This document shows positions 1-6,143 of a stretch of 7,493 bases of DNA, piece after piece. Position numbers and translations under genes: made by a program. The notes beneath the pieces are model-generated. The model was not told the DNA's origin and made no database searches. It saw only the letters and a list, made by a program, of their open reading frames with translations. The stretch spans positions 1 through 7,493 of the forward strand of contig JAGPGI010000120.1 in NCBI GenBank assembly GCA_018056045.1. The letters run 5' to 3'. Position 1 is the first letter of the stretch. Each line of letters begins with the position of its first letter. The DNA is from Paracoccus sp. (in: a-proteobacteria) (GTDB lineage Bacteria; Pseudomonadota; Alphaproteobacteria; Rhodobacterales; Rhodobacteraceae).

Positions 1-2
1 GC

Positions 3-275
3 GATGAGGCCCGCGCGCCATGTGCCGCGCGGGAAGCTGACCCGGCCCTTGCCCACCAGCACCGCGTGAAACTGCGCCCAAGCGCCGATGCTTGGAACAA
101 GTCGGCAGAGGGGCGGGCGCACATCACCGCCCTTGCCGCCTTTTGGAACTACTCGCCCGAGGGCCGGGCGGCGCAGGCGAAGGCAAGGGCGAAAGCCGCA
201 TCGCCAGGGGCACGGGCGAAGGCAGAGACCACCAAACGGTTGCGCCGCGAGCAGGATGCCCGCGCGGTGCCTTGA
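3..275 (+). CDS. C-terminal part of an unrecognised Ala/Arg-rich protein (5' end outside window)
   Basis: This frame is open from the left edge to a TGA at 273-275, so the first residues and any catalytic domain are missing. The visible ~90 residues are rich in Ala, Arg and Lys. They contain two related short segments, roughly AWNKSAEGRAH and FWNYSPEGRAAQ, that look like a degenerate repeat, followed by a charged, probably helical tail. The frame has strong G/C at third codon positions, which favours it over the overlapping frames. An internal GTG at 66 could serve as a start, but nothing marks it as one. The 'S-x-EGR' repeats loosely recall the modular tails of phage and homing HNH endonucleases (NUMOD3-like). 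I could not see an HNH motif, so no function is assigned. Confidence 0.5.
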   Translation, partial: DEARAPCAAREADPALAHQHRVKLRPSADAWNKSAEGRAHITALAAFWNYSPEGRAAQAKARAKAASPGARAKAETTKRLRREQDARAVP

Positions 276-312
276 CTGTTCCCCAATGAATTGCCACTTT
301 ACTCGGCGGGCA

Positions 313-332
313 AGTTAAGGCTTATCTTAACT
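313..332. promoter_or_regulatory. Perfect inverted repeat: candidate operator of the toxin-antitoxin operon
   Basis: AGTTAAG (313-319) and CTTAACT (326-332) are exact reverse complements separated by 6 nt, giving a 20-bp dyad that ends 5 nt before the toxin ATG. A possible -10 element, TATCTT (323-328), lies inside the dyad and would place transcription start at about 334-338, so the mRNA may be leaderless; no Shine-Dalgarno sequence precedes the ATG. Type II antitoxins with an XRE helix-turn-helix usually repress their own operon by binding such a dyad over the promoter. The dyad is seen directly; the operator role is inferred. Confidence 0.5.
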
Positions 333-337
333 CATGT

Positions 338-766
338 ATGGAACTGTGGATGCAGATTGAGGGTTACAGACCGCATGGAGAGCGTCATGAGACCGACGAC
401 CTCCACGTGTTTCTGGCCATCAGGGTCATCGAGTTTCTCAGGCAAGAGGGTGCCGGTGCCAACCGGAAGGACGTGAAAAAGGTGGCGGCAACGCTGGAAA
501 ACATCCGCCGTAATGGCTTGCAGGGCATGAGCAACAACACCCTGTTCGTGCGTGAGGGCAAGTTTCCTTCCGGGCGAGCCGGCATGGCCGATGTCGCTGT
601 CTATGCAGTGAAGTCGTTCCAGTTGAGGGTCTACGGCGGGATCGTCCGAATCAGTGGCCAGTCGGTCTTTCTTTGTCCAGAGCACGCGGTGAAGAAGCGT
701 GACTTGGCTGATAGGGCGCAACTCGAAAGGGTTGCCAAGGTTTTGGGAGAACATCATGAGCGCTGA
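338..766 (+). CDS. RelE/HigB-like toxin of a toxin-antitoxin-chaperone module
   Basis: The predicted protein has 142 residues. Its C-terminal half has the general layout of the RelE/ParE/HigB fold: an N-terminal helical part with Lys/Arg-rich helices (about 43-58), an extended stretch (KSFQLRVYGG, 92-101), a short hydrophobic strand (VRISGQSVFLC, 103-113), then a KK pair (119-120) and a final helix. HigB toxins of this superfamily are ribosome-dependent mRNA endonucleases, so inhibition of translation is the expected activity. The N-terminal ~55 residues exceed a minimal RelE (about 90-100 aa). Met5 (350) is an alternative start; the ATG at 338 was chosen because it directly follows the operator-like dyad. 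The gene overlaps the antitoxin by 11 nt. Toxin-first order is typical of higBA and of TAC operons. The family call rests on layout and neighbours, not on a clear catalytic motif; the symbol is left empty because homology was not searched. Confidence 0.72.
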   Translation: MELWMQIEGYRPHGERHETDDLHVFLAIRVIEFLRQEGAGANRKDVKKVAATLENIRRNGLQGMSNNTLFVREGKFPSGRAGMADVAVYAVKSFQLRVYGGIVRISGQSVFLCPEHAVKKRDLADRAQLERVAKVLGEHHER

Positions 767-1169
767 CTGGGATTTCTTGGCCCCCATGGACGAAGCCGAA
801 CGTGTCGAGCTTGCGGCTGAGGCGCTGGCGGTGTCGGTGCAACTCGCACTGCAGAAGGCGATGGTGCGGGGTGGTGTGTCCCAGAAGGACCTCGCCCAAC
901 GGTTGGGCGTGTCCACCGCGCGGGTGTCGCAGTATCTTTCTGCCCATGGCCGGAACCTCACGCTCCAGACGCTTGGACGCATCGCCCATGCGCTGGGCGA
1001 GGAGTTTGAGTTCATCGCCTTGCACGACCTGCGCGACCTGAAGGCGCGGGCGAAAGGCAAGGAGCGCCAAGTGTTGCGCCACCTCGCGGTCGCCTACGAC
1101 AATGACAAGAGCCCGTGGACCGACACCACGGCGAACACCAACAAGTTCCCGGAGAAGATCGCAGCATGA
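756..1169 (+). CDS. XRE-family antitoxin (HigA-like) with C-terminal chaperone-addiction-like tail
   Basis: The protein has 137 residues. The start at 756 is chosen over an in-frame upstream start at 699 because GGGAGA (745-750) lies 5 nt before the ATG and because this start gives the overlap usual in such operons. After an acidic N-terminal helix, residues 32-82 form a Cro/C1-type helix-turn-helix: VSQKDLAQRLGVSTARVSQYL is the HTH core (41-61), followed by NLTLQTLGRIAHALG (67-81), typical of this family. From about residue 88 a basic linker leads into a polar tail (about 111-137) containing one Trp (121) in DKSPWTDTT and ending FPEKIAA. Antitoxins of TAC modules carry a C-terminal ChAD sequence that makes them unstable unless a SecB-like chaperone binds it. 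The position and composition of this tail, plus the chaperone gene next door, suggest a ChAD; this is inference. The antitoxin would neutralise the toxin and repress the operon. Confidence 0.82.
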   Translation: MSADWDFLAPMDEAERVELAAEALAVSVQLALQKAMVRGGVSQKDLAQRLGVSTARVSQYLSAHGRNLTLQTLGRIAHALGEEFEFIALHDLRDLKARAKGKERQVLRHLAVAYDNDKSPWTDTTANTNKFPEKIAA

Positions 1170-1654
1170 CGAAGGACGTTGCGGCGCAGACCAGCGATTT
1201 CAGCTTCGCCAGCGAAGGCTATGACGCTAGCAAGTATGAAGCGGTTGCCCGCAGCGCCCGCCTGCGCGAGGTCCGCCTCGTCAACAGTGCCTACAGTGCC
1301 AAGGTCATGAGCTTCATGGCGGCGGAAGTGGGCGACGGGATGGACCTCAAGCAGTCTTACAGCGGCGCACCGTCTGAGCATTCGTTCGTGCCGGAGCGCG
1401 GCATCGTGGCTGGCAGCTACATCTGGACCGCAGAGGTGAAGGCTGGGCGCACGAAGGCGATGAAGCTGTCCGCCGAGTATATGGTGGTCTACAGCGGCTT
1501 GAAAGGCGCGCCGGAGGAGTATGTTTCGCTCTACTTCAAGAAGTTGGCGCGATTCACCACCTACCCCTACTTCCGCGCGCACTTTGCTGTGCAGGTCGCG
1601 GCGTCGTGTCTGATGCTGGCGCCACTGCCGTCGCTCACTGACCGCGTGGATTGA
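1166..1654 (+). CDS. SecB-like chaperone of the toxin-antitoxin-chaperone module
   Basis: The protein has 162 residues, close to the length of SecB (about 155). The start at 1166 gives an ATGA overlap with the antitoxin stop, and GGAGAAG (1151-1157) is a good ribosome binding site 8 nt upstream; an in-frame upstream ATG (1115) is rejected. The strongest signal is the C-terminal block YPYFRAHFAVQVAASC...LAPLPSL (133-157), which follows the SecB pattern of an aromatic-PYAR-type turn, a helix and then a 'lnLaP' motif. The middle region alternates strand-like segments (SYIWTAEVKAG, MKLSAEYMVVYSG), as in the SecB beta-sheet. There is no signal peptide or membrane segment, so it is expected in the cytoplasm. 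The proposed job is to bind the antitoxin tail, protect it from proteolysis and help it fold, rather than to serve general export. A distant SecB paralogue used for secretion is less likely, since it is co-transcribed with the toxin and antitoxin. Confidence 0.82.
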   Translation: MTKDVAAQTSDFSFASEGYDASKYEAVARSARLREVRLVNSAYSAKVMSFMAAEVGDGMDLKQSYSGAPSEHSFVPERGIVAGSYIWTAEVKAGRTKAMKLSAEYMVVYSGLKGAPEEYVSLYFKKLARFTTYPYFRAHFAVQVAASCLMLAPLPSLTDRVD

Positions 1655-1681
1655 CCCAGCTTCTTTCCGTATTGGATACCT

Positions 1682-1705
1682 TCTGGGGCCTGCCCTGGCC
1701 CCAGA
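1682..1705 (+). terminator. Stable hairpin just after the chaperone gene, possible operon terminator
   Basis: TCTGGGGCC (1682-1690) and GGCCCCAGA (1697-1705) form a perfect 9-bp GC-rich stem with a 6-nt loop, 27 nt after the stop of the SecB-like gene. No T-run follows on either strand, so it is not a canonical intrinsic terminator. It may stabilise the mRNA 3' end or terminate transcription in a T-poor manner. The position is seen; the role is inferred. Confidence 0.45.
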
Positions 1706-1735
1706 GAAGCAACGCCTTCCGGCCTGATTCCGCCG

Positions 1736-2026
<291 letters not shown>

Positions 2027-2040
2027 GCCGTGCGGGGGGC

Positions 2041-2068
2041 TTTAGACCGAGTGCGAACGGGGCGCAAG
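2041..2068 (-). promoter_or_regulatory. Possible promoter upstream of the tRNA-Thr remnant
   Basis: On the minus strand CTTGCG (2068-2063) and TCTAAA (2046-2041), separated by 16 nt, resemble -35 and -10 elements. They end 14 nt before the 5' end of the tRNA remnant. If active, the promoter could transcribe through the remnant into the complete tRNA-Thr about 106 nt further on. The match to consensus is modest. Confidence 0.3.
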
Positions 2069-2180
2069 AGGGTAGCGGCGAAAAAACCGCCTTGGGTCAC
2101 GTTTCGTCATTTCGCAGCGATCCGCTGACCCGAGCCGTGCCGCCGCTGGACGCAAGCGCGCAAGACCGTTAACAGGGGGC

Positions 2181-2369
2181 ATGACAAAAACACCCCGCGA
2201 TCCCAATGGTAATGGCACACGCGAGGCACGCCTCAAGGCGGCGCTCAGGGCCAATCTGGCCCGGCGCAAGGCGCAGGGGCGTGCACGGGCGGAGGACGGG
2301 ACCGCAACGGACGAGCAGAATGGGCCCAAGACGCCGCCAAACGGACGCGCGCCCGAGAACGAGGAATAG
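2181..2369 (+). CDS. Small basic hypothetical protein preceding murA
   Basis: The 62-residue product is highly polar. A Lys/Arg/Ala-rich helical segment (REARLKAALRANLARRKAQ, about residues 14-32) is followed by an acidic, Pro/Asn-rich and probably disordered tail. No signal peptide or membrane segment is visible. Small ORFs with a similar REARLKAALRANL...RRKAQARARA core occur next to murA in other Rhodobacteraceae as far as I recall; no function is known to me. A purine run (AGGGGG, 2174-2179) lies unusually close (1 nt) to the ATG, but no other in-frame ATG exists. Its TAG stop abuts the murA ATG, which argues that it is a real, co-transcribed and possibly translationally coupled gene. Confidence 0.7.
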   Translation: MTKTPRDPNGNGTREARLKAALRANLARRKAQGRARAEDGTATDEQNGPKTPPNGRAPENEE

Positions 2370-3653
2370 ATGGACCAGATCATCGTAAGGGGCAACGGGC
2401 CGCTGAATGGCGAAATACCGATTGCCGGGGCCAAGAATGCCTGCCTGACGCTCATGCCGGCGACGCTGTTGACCGATCAGCCGCTGACGCTGACCAATGC
2501 GCCGCGCCTGTCGGATATCCGCACCATGACCGAGCTTTTGCGTTCGCTCGGGGCCGAGGTGGCAAGCTTGCAGGACGGGCAGGTGCTGGCGCTTTCCAGC
2601 CACGATCTGGACAATCATACCGCTGACTATGACATCGTGCGCAAGATGCGGGCCTCGATCCTGGTGCTGGGGCCGATGCTGGCGCGCGACGGCCATGCCA
2701 TCGTGTCGCTGCCCGGCGGCTGCGCCATCGGTGCGCGGCCGGTGGATCTGCATCTCAAGGCGCTCGAGGCGATGGGGGCAGAGCTTGATCTGCGTGACGG
2801 CTATGTCCATGCGAAGGCTCCGGCAGGTGGCCTCAGGGGGGCGATCATCGATTTTCCGATCGTCTCGGTCGGGGCGACGGAAAACGCGCTGATGGCGGCG
2901 ACGCTGGCGCGCGGCACCACTGTGATCAAGAACGCGGCGCGTGAACCCGAGATCGTCGATCTTGCCCAATGCCTGCGCCGCATGGGCGCCCAGATCGAGG
3001 GCGAGGGAAGCTCGACCATCACCGTCGAGGGCGTGCGTTCGCTGGGTGGCGCCACCCATCCCGTCGTCACCGACCGGATCGAGCTGGGCACCTATATGCT
3101 GGCCCCGGCGATCTGCGGCGGCGAGGTGGAATGCCTTGGCGGCCGCATCGATCTGCTGGCGGCCTTCTGCGAGAAACTCGACGCGGCCGGCGTCTCGGTG
3201 ACTGAGACCGATCGCGGCCTGAAAGTGTCGCGCAAGAATGGGCGGGTGCGGGCGGTCGACGTGATCACCGAGCCTTTCCCGGGCTTCCCGACCGATTTGC
3301 AGGCGCAGATGATGGCGCTGCTTTGCACGGCCGAGGGCACCTCGGTGCTTGAGGAAAAGATCTTCGAGAACCGCTTCATGCATGCGCCCGAACTGACCCG
3401 CATGGGCGCCCGGATCGAGGTCCATGGCGGCCATGCCACCGTGCATGGCGTCCAGAAGCTGCGCGGCGCGCCGGTCATGGCGACCGACCTGCGCGCCTCG
3501 GTCAGCCTGATCCTTGCCGGGCTGGCGGCGGAGGGTGAAACCATCGTCAGCCGCGTCTATCACCTCGACCGTGGCTATGAAAAAGTCGTGCGTAAGCTGC
3601 GCGGCGTCGGCGCGCAGATCGAACGTATCAAGGAGACGCCTGCCCATGACTGA
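2370..3653 (+). CDS. murA: UDP-N-acetylglucosamine 1-carboxyvinyltransferase (MurA)
   Basis: This cytoplasmic enzyme transfers enolpyruvate from phosphoenolpyruvate to UDP-GlcNAc, the first committed step of peptidoglycan precursor synthesis. The 427-residue protein is full length for the family (about 420) and has the two-lobed EPSP-synthase-like composition. Visible landmarks include the N-terminal GAKNA with Lys22 and Asn23, RKMRAS (91-96), and the active-site loop [13 protein letters not shown] with Cys118, equivalent to Cys115 of E. coli MurA and the fosfomycin target, so sensitivity is expected at the target level. FPTDLQAQ (306-313) contains Asp309, equivalent to the catalytic Asp305; DLRAS (373-377) and HLDRGYE (398-404) carry the conserved arginines. 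GAGG (2361-2364) is the ribosome binding site, 5 nt before the ATG and inside the upstream gene. The 3' end overlaps the next gene by 8 nt. Confidence 0.98.
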   Translation: MDQIIVRGNGPLNGEIPIAGAKNACLTLMPATLLTDQPLTLTNAPRLSDIRTMTELLRSLGAEVASLQDGQVLALSSHDLDNHTADYDIVRKMRASILVLGPMLARDGHAIVSLPGGCAIGARPVDLHLKALEAMGAELDLRDGYVHAKAPAGGLRGAIIDFPIVSVGATENALMAATLARGTTVIKNAAREPEIVDLAQCLRRMGAQIEGEGSSTITVEGVRSLGGATHPVVTDRIELGTYMLAPAICGGEVECLGGRIDLLAAFCEKLDAAGVSVTETDRGLKVSRKNGRVRAVDVITEPFPGFPTDLQAQMMALLCTAEGTSVLEEKIFENRFMHAPELTRMGARIEVHGGHATVHGVQKLRGAPVMATDLRASVSLILAGLAAEGETIVSRVYHLDRGYEKVVRKLRGVGAQIERIKETPAHD

Positions 3654-4125
3654 CGCACGCTTTGCCGATGCCGACCCCGCGCCTCTGGCGTTGCTGGCCG
3701 GCGATGCCGAAGACCTGACGGTGATCTCGACTCTGGTTCAGGATGCGGTGCTGCAGGTTAGCGACGTGTCCTATGACAGCCGCCACCGCCAGTTGGCACT
3801 GCTGCTGAACCGCTTCCGCTGGGAGGATGCCGAGCAGGCCCGGCGCGAGGACCGCCCCTATGAGCGGGTGCGGGCAGTGCTGCTGATCTCGGATGTGCAA
3901 AAGGTGCAAAGCGACGGCATTGACCGCCGCGACACCGATCTGGTGCTGGAACTGCTGGCGCTGCAATGGCAGCCGGGCGAGGACGGAGCTGGCCGCCTGC
4001 TGCTGGATTTCGCCGGCGACGGCACGCTGGCGATTTCCGCGGAATGCCTGAACGTGGAACTGCGCGACGTGACCCGGCCCTATATCGCGCCCTCGCACAA
4101 GATGCCGCAGCATCCGGGCGACTGA
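3646..4125 (+). CDS. DUF2948 family protein
   Basis: The 159-residue cytoplasmic protein of unknown function matches my recollection of the DUF2948 family found downstream of murA in alphaproteobacteria. Recognisable blocks are [20 protein letters not shown] (about 16-35), LLLNRFRWE (52-60), [13 protein letters not shown] (76-88) and a C-terminal [25 protein letters not shown] (118-142). There is no signal peptide, membrane helix or catalytic motif I can name. The start at 3646 is supported by AAGGAGA (3630-3636) 9 nt upstream, and the gene begins inside the last codons of murA (8-nt overlap), so translation is probably coupled to murA. An in-frame upstream ATG at 3514 lies within murA and lacks this support. 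A role linked to cell-envelope synthesis would be a guess from context only. Confidence 0.85.
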   Translation: MTDARFADADPAPLALLAGDAEDLTVISTLVQDAVLQVSDVSYDSRHRQLALLLNRFRWEDAEQARREDRPYERVRAVLLISDVQKVQSDGIDRRDTDLVLELLALQWQPGEDGAGRLLLDFAGDGTLAISAECLNVELRDVTRPYIAPSHKMPQHPGD

Positions 4126-4134
4126 TCGGCGCGC

Positions 4135-4153
4135 CATTCCAGCCTCTGGAATG
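4135..4153 (+). terminator. Perfect 8-bp hairpin after the DUF2948 gene, possible terminator
   Basis: CATTCCAG (4135-4142) and CTGGAATG (4146-4153) form a perfect stem with a 3-nt loop, 9 nt after the DUF2948 stop. No T-run follows. Its placement at the end of the murA unit suggests transcript termination or 3'-end protection, but this is not proven by the sequence. Confidence 0.45.
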
Positions 4154-4170
4154 CGGTGCAGTTGGCGATT

Positions 4171-4234
4171 TGGATATTTATATGAAGAAGAACCGCGCCA
4201 GCCCGGATGGTTTTCTTCTTCACTTAAATATCCA
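4171..4234. repeat. Long A+T-rich imperfect inverted repeat in the murA-hisD gap
   Basis: The left arm (4171-4194) and right arm (4209-4234) are near-perfect reverse complements: a 10-bp outer block (TGGATATTTA against TAAATATCCA), a 2-nt mismatch, then about 9-11 bp of TGAAGAAGA against TCTTCTTCA, and a closing ACC/GGT after a 2-nt length difference. The 14-nt loop is GC-rich. The arms are strikingly AT-rich against the surrounding high-GC DNA and contain short T-runs. It could be a bidirectional terminator-like element, a head-to-head pair of a dispersed intergenic motif, or a small repeat of the MITE/REP kind. No ORF or target-site duplication is evident. Confidence 0.75.
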
Positions 4235-4288
4235 TAACCAGCCGCGCCACCGGCGGGCCGGATGAATGCAGCGAATTGTCATCGCCGC

Positions 4289-4317
4289 TTGAGCGCCCCT
4301 CGCGCAGCCGCTAACAA
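4289..4317 (+). promoter_or_regulatory. hisD: Possible promoter of the hisD operon
   Basis: TTGAGC (4289-4294) and TAACAA (4312-4317), spaced by 17 nt, form a moderate sigma-70-like match. They would place transcription start about 18 nt before the hisD ATG (4342). This fits an independent transcription unit starting after the hairpin and inverted repeat. The -10 match is weak. Confidence 0.35.
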
Positions 4318-4341
4318 GGTTCAATCATTCCGAGCAGGCCC

Positions 4342-5652
4342 ATGCCGATCCATCTTTCGACCGCCCAGCCCGATTTCGAAATCCGCTTTGCCGGAATACT
4401 CGCGATGAAGCGCGAGGATGCGACGGATGTGAACGATGCAGTTGCGGCGATCATCGCCGATGTGCGGAGCCGGGGGGACACGGCGCTGGTCGATCTGACC
4501 GCACGATTCGACCGACTGCAGCTCACGCCCGCGACGCTGGCCTTTTCAAAAGCCGAACTTGCCGAGCATACGGCGAAAGTCGCCTCCGAAGATCGCGCGG
4601 CGCTTGCCACGGCCGCAAACCGCATCCGCGCCTATCACGCCCGCCAGATGCCCGAGGACATGCGTTGGACCGATCCCGAGGGGGCGACGCTGGGCTGGCG
4701 CTGGACCCCGGTTTCCGCCGCGGGCCTTTATGTGCCGGGCGGACAGGCGAGCTATCCCTCTTCGGTGCTGATGAATGCGATCCCGGCACGGGTGGCGGGG
4801 GTCGAGCGTCTGGCCATCTGCGTGCCGACGCCCGATGGCGCGGTCAATCCGCTGGTGCTGCTGGCCGCTGAACTGGCCGGTGTCGATGAGGTCTATCGCA
4901 TTGGCGGCGCGCAGGCGATTGCCGCCATGGCTTACGGCACCGAAACCATCCGCCCCGTCGACAAGATCACCGGCCCCGGCAATGCCTATGTCGCTGCCGC
5001 CAAGCGACATGTCTTTGGCCGTGTCGGCATCGACATGATCGCCGGCCCCTCGGAAGTGCTTATCATCGCTCAGGGCGCGCAGAATCCCGAATGGCTGGCG
5101 CTGGACCTGCTGGCGCAGGCCGAACATGACGCCGATGCGCAGTCGATCCTGATCACCCCCGATGCGGATCTGGCCCGCGCCGTCGAAGCCGAGGTCGAGC
5201 GTCTGCTGCCCGGCCTGCCGCGCGCTGCGGTTGCCGGGGCAAGCTGGCGCGACTACGGCACGATCATTATCACCCGCGATCTGGACGAGGCGGCTGCGCT
5301 GTCGGATCGCATTGCCCCCGAGCATCTGGAGCTTTGCGTCGACGATCCCGAGGCGCTTGCCCATAAGACCCGCCATGCCGGGGCGATCTTTCTGGGTGGC
5401 TGGACGCCCGAGGCGGTCGGTGATTATGTCAGCGGACCGAATCACGTCCTGCCGACGGCCCGCTCGGCGCGGTTTTCCTCGGGCCTGTCGGTCATGGATT
5501 TTCTGAAACGCACGACCCTGGCGCGGCTGACGCCGGCGGCGTTGGGGGCGATCGGGCCGGCTGCGGTGCGGCTTGCCGCCTCGGAGGGGTTGTCGGCGCA
5601 TGGCCTGTCCGTCTCGGCGCGGCTGGCAGTTTTGAACGAGGACCAGGGATGA
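4342..5652 (+). CDS. hisD: Histidinol dehydrogenase (HisD)
   Basis: This zinc- and NAD-dependent enzyme carries out the last two oxidations of histidine biosynthesis, L-histidinol to L-histidine via histidinal. The 436-residue product is full length (E. coli HisD is 434). Numbering runs almost in register with the E. coli enzyme: AQAEHD gives the zinc-site Gln259 and His262, IAPEHLEL the catalytic Glu327/His328 pair, GDYVSGPNH the ligand-equivalent Asp361, and SAHGLS the last ligand His420. KITGPGNAYVAAAKRHVFG (208-226) and IAGPSEV (233-239) are family signatures. The ribosome binding site is weak (AGCAGG just upstream). The gene overlaps the next one by 4 nt (ATGA). No other his genes are nearby, which is usual where his genes are dispersed. 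Confidence 0.98.
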   Translation: MPIHLSTAQPDFEIRFAGILAMKREDATDVNDAVAAIIADVRSRGDTALVDLTARFDRLQLTPATLAFSKAELAEHTAKVASEDRAALATAANRIRAYHARQMPEDMRWTDPEGATLGWRWTPVSAAGLYVPGGQASYPSSVLMNAIPARVAGVERLAICVPTPDGAVNPLVLLAAELAGVDEVYRIGGAQAIAAMAYGTETIRPVDKITGPGNAYVAAAKRHVFGRVGIDMIAGPSEVLIIAQGAQNPEWLALDLLAQAEHDADAQSILITPDADLARAVEAEVERLLPGLPRAAVAGASWRDYGTIIITRDLDEAAALSDRIAPEHLELCVDDPEALAHKTRHAGAIFLGGWTPEAVGDYVSGPNHVLPTARSARFSSGLSVMDFLKRTTLARLTPAALGAIGPAAVRLAASEGLSAHGLSVSARLAVLNEDQG

Positions 5653-6140
5653 AGGGTAACGCCAAGAATCGCATCGGGCGCATCGACATCGACGACAGCG
5701 CGCTGCCGCCGCCCACCCCCGAGATGGAACAGGACCGCCGCGTCGCGGTGTTCGACCTGCTCGAGGATAACAGTTTTGCCCTGCCCGGGCGTGAAGGACA
5801 GCCCGCCCCCTCGGGCCCATATGCGCTGGTTCTGGCGGTGCGCGACAAGCGGCTGGTCTTTGACATCGCCACTGAGGGCGGCGAAAAGGTCGCAGAATTC
5901 CACCTGTCGCTGGGTCCCTTTCGCCAGACGGTCAAGGATTACTTCCAGATCTGCGCCAGCTATTTCGATGCCGTCAAACGCCTGCCTCCGGCGCAGATCG
6001 AGGCCATCGACATGGCTCGGCGCGGCATCCACAACGAGGGCGCCCGCACGCTGCAAGAGCGTCTGGAGGGCAAGGCCGAGATCGATATCGATACCGCGCG
6101 GCGCCTTTTCACCCTGATCTGCGCCTTGATCCAGGAGTGA
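5649..6140 (+). CDS. UPF0262 family protein
   Basis: The 163-residue, probably cytoplasmic protein matches the UPF0262 family of alphaproteobacteria, whose function is unknown. Characteristic stretches are the N-terminal RIDIDDSALPPPTPEMEQ (about 11-28) running into RRVAVFDLLEDNSFALP (30-46), then GPYALVLAVRDKRLVFDI (56-73), LGPFRQTVKDYFQICASYFDAV (88-109) and IDMARRGIHNEGA (120-132). The length is normal for the family. The ATG at 5649 overlaps the hisD stop as ATGA, indicating translational coupling with hisD. No catalytic motif or membrane segment is visible. The neighbouring phosphatase-like gene follows 3 nt downstream, a grouping that I recall as conserved in related genomes. Confidence 0.92.
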   Translation: MKGNAKNRIGRIDIDDSALPPPTPEMEQDRRVAVFDLLEDNSFALPGREGQPAPSGPYALVLAVRDKRLVFDIATEGGEKVAEFHLSLGPFRQTVKDYFQICASYFDAVKRLPPAQIEAIDMARRGIHNEGARTLQERLEGKAEIDIDTARRLFTLICALIQE

Positions 6141-6143
6141 TCC

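Noticed and set aside
88..318. Alternative plus-strand frame overlapping the first gene
   Set aside because: The frame ending at 275 has better third-position G/C and is open from the window edge; this one is Arg/Pro-rich and reads through the TA promoter region.
332..1060. Minus-strand open frame of 242 codons opposite the toxin and antitoxin
   Set aside because: The plus-strand frames have recognisable HTH and RelE-like features, overlaps and a ribosome binding site; the antisense frame is Ser/Arg-rich and featureless.
2094..2131. GGGTCA...TGACCC inverted repeat upstream of the murA unit
   Set aside because: The 6-bp arms are 26 nt apart with no adjacent promoter match; in GC-rich DNA this is weak evidence for an operator.
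2169..3647. Minus-strand open frame of 492 codons opposite murA
   Set aside because: It is antisense to a certain murA and has low-complexity, His/Arg/Ala-rich content typical of shadow frames in high-GC DNA.
4546..5820. Minus-strand open frame of 424 codons opposite hisD
   Set aside because: It lies antisense to a hisD with all catalytic residues; its composition is that of a codon-usage artefact.
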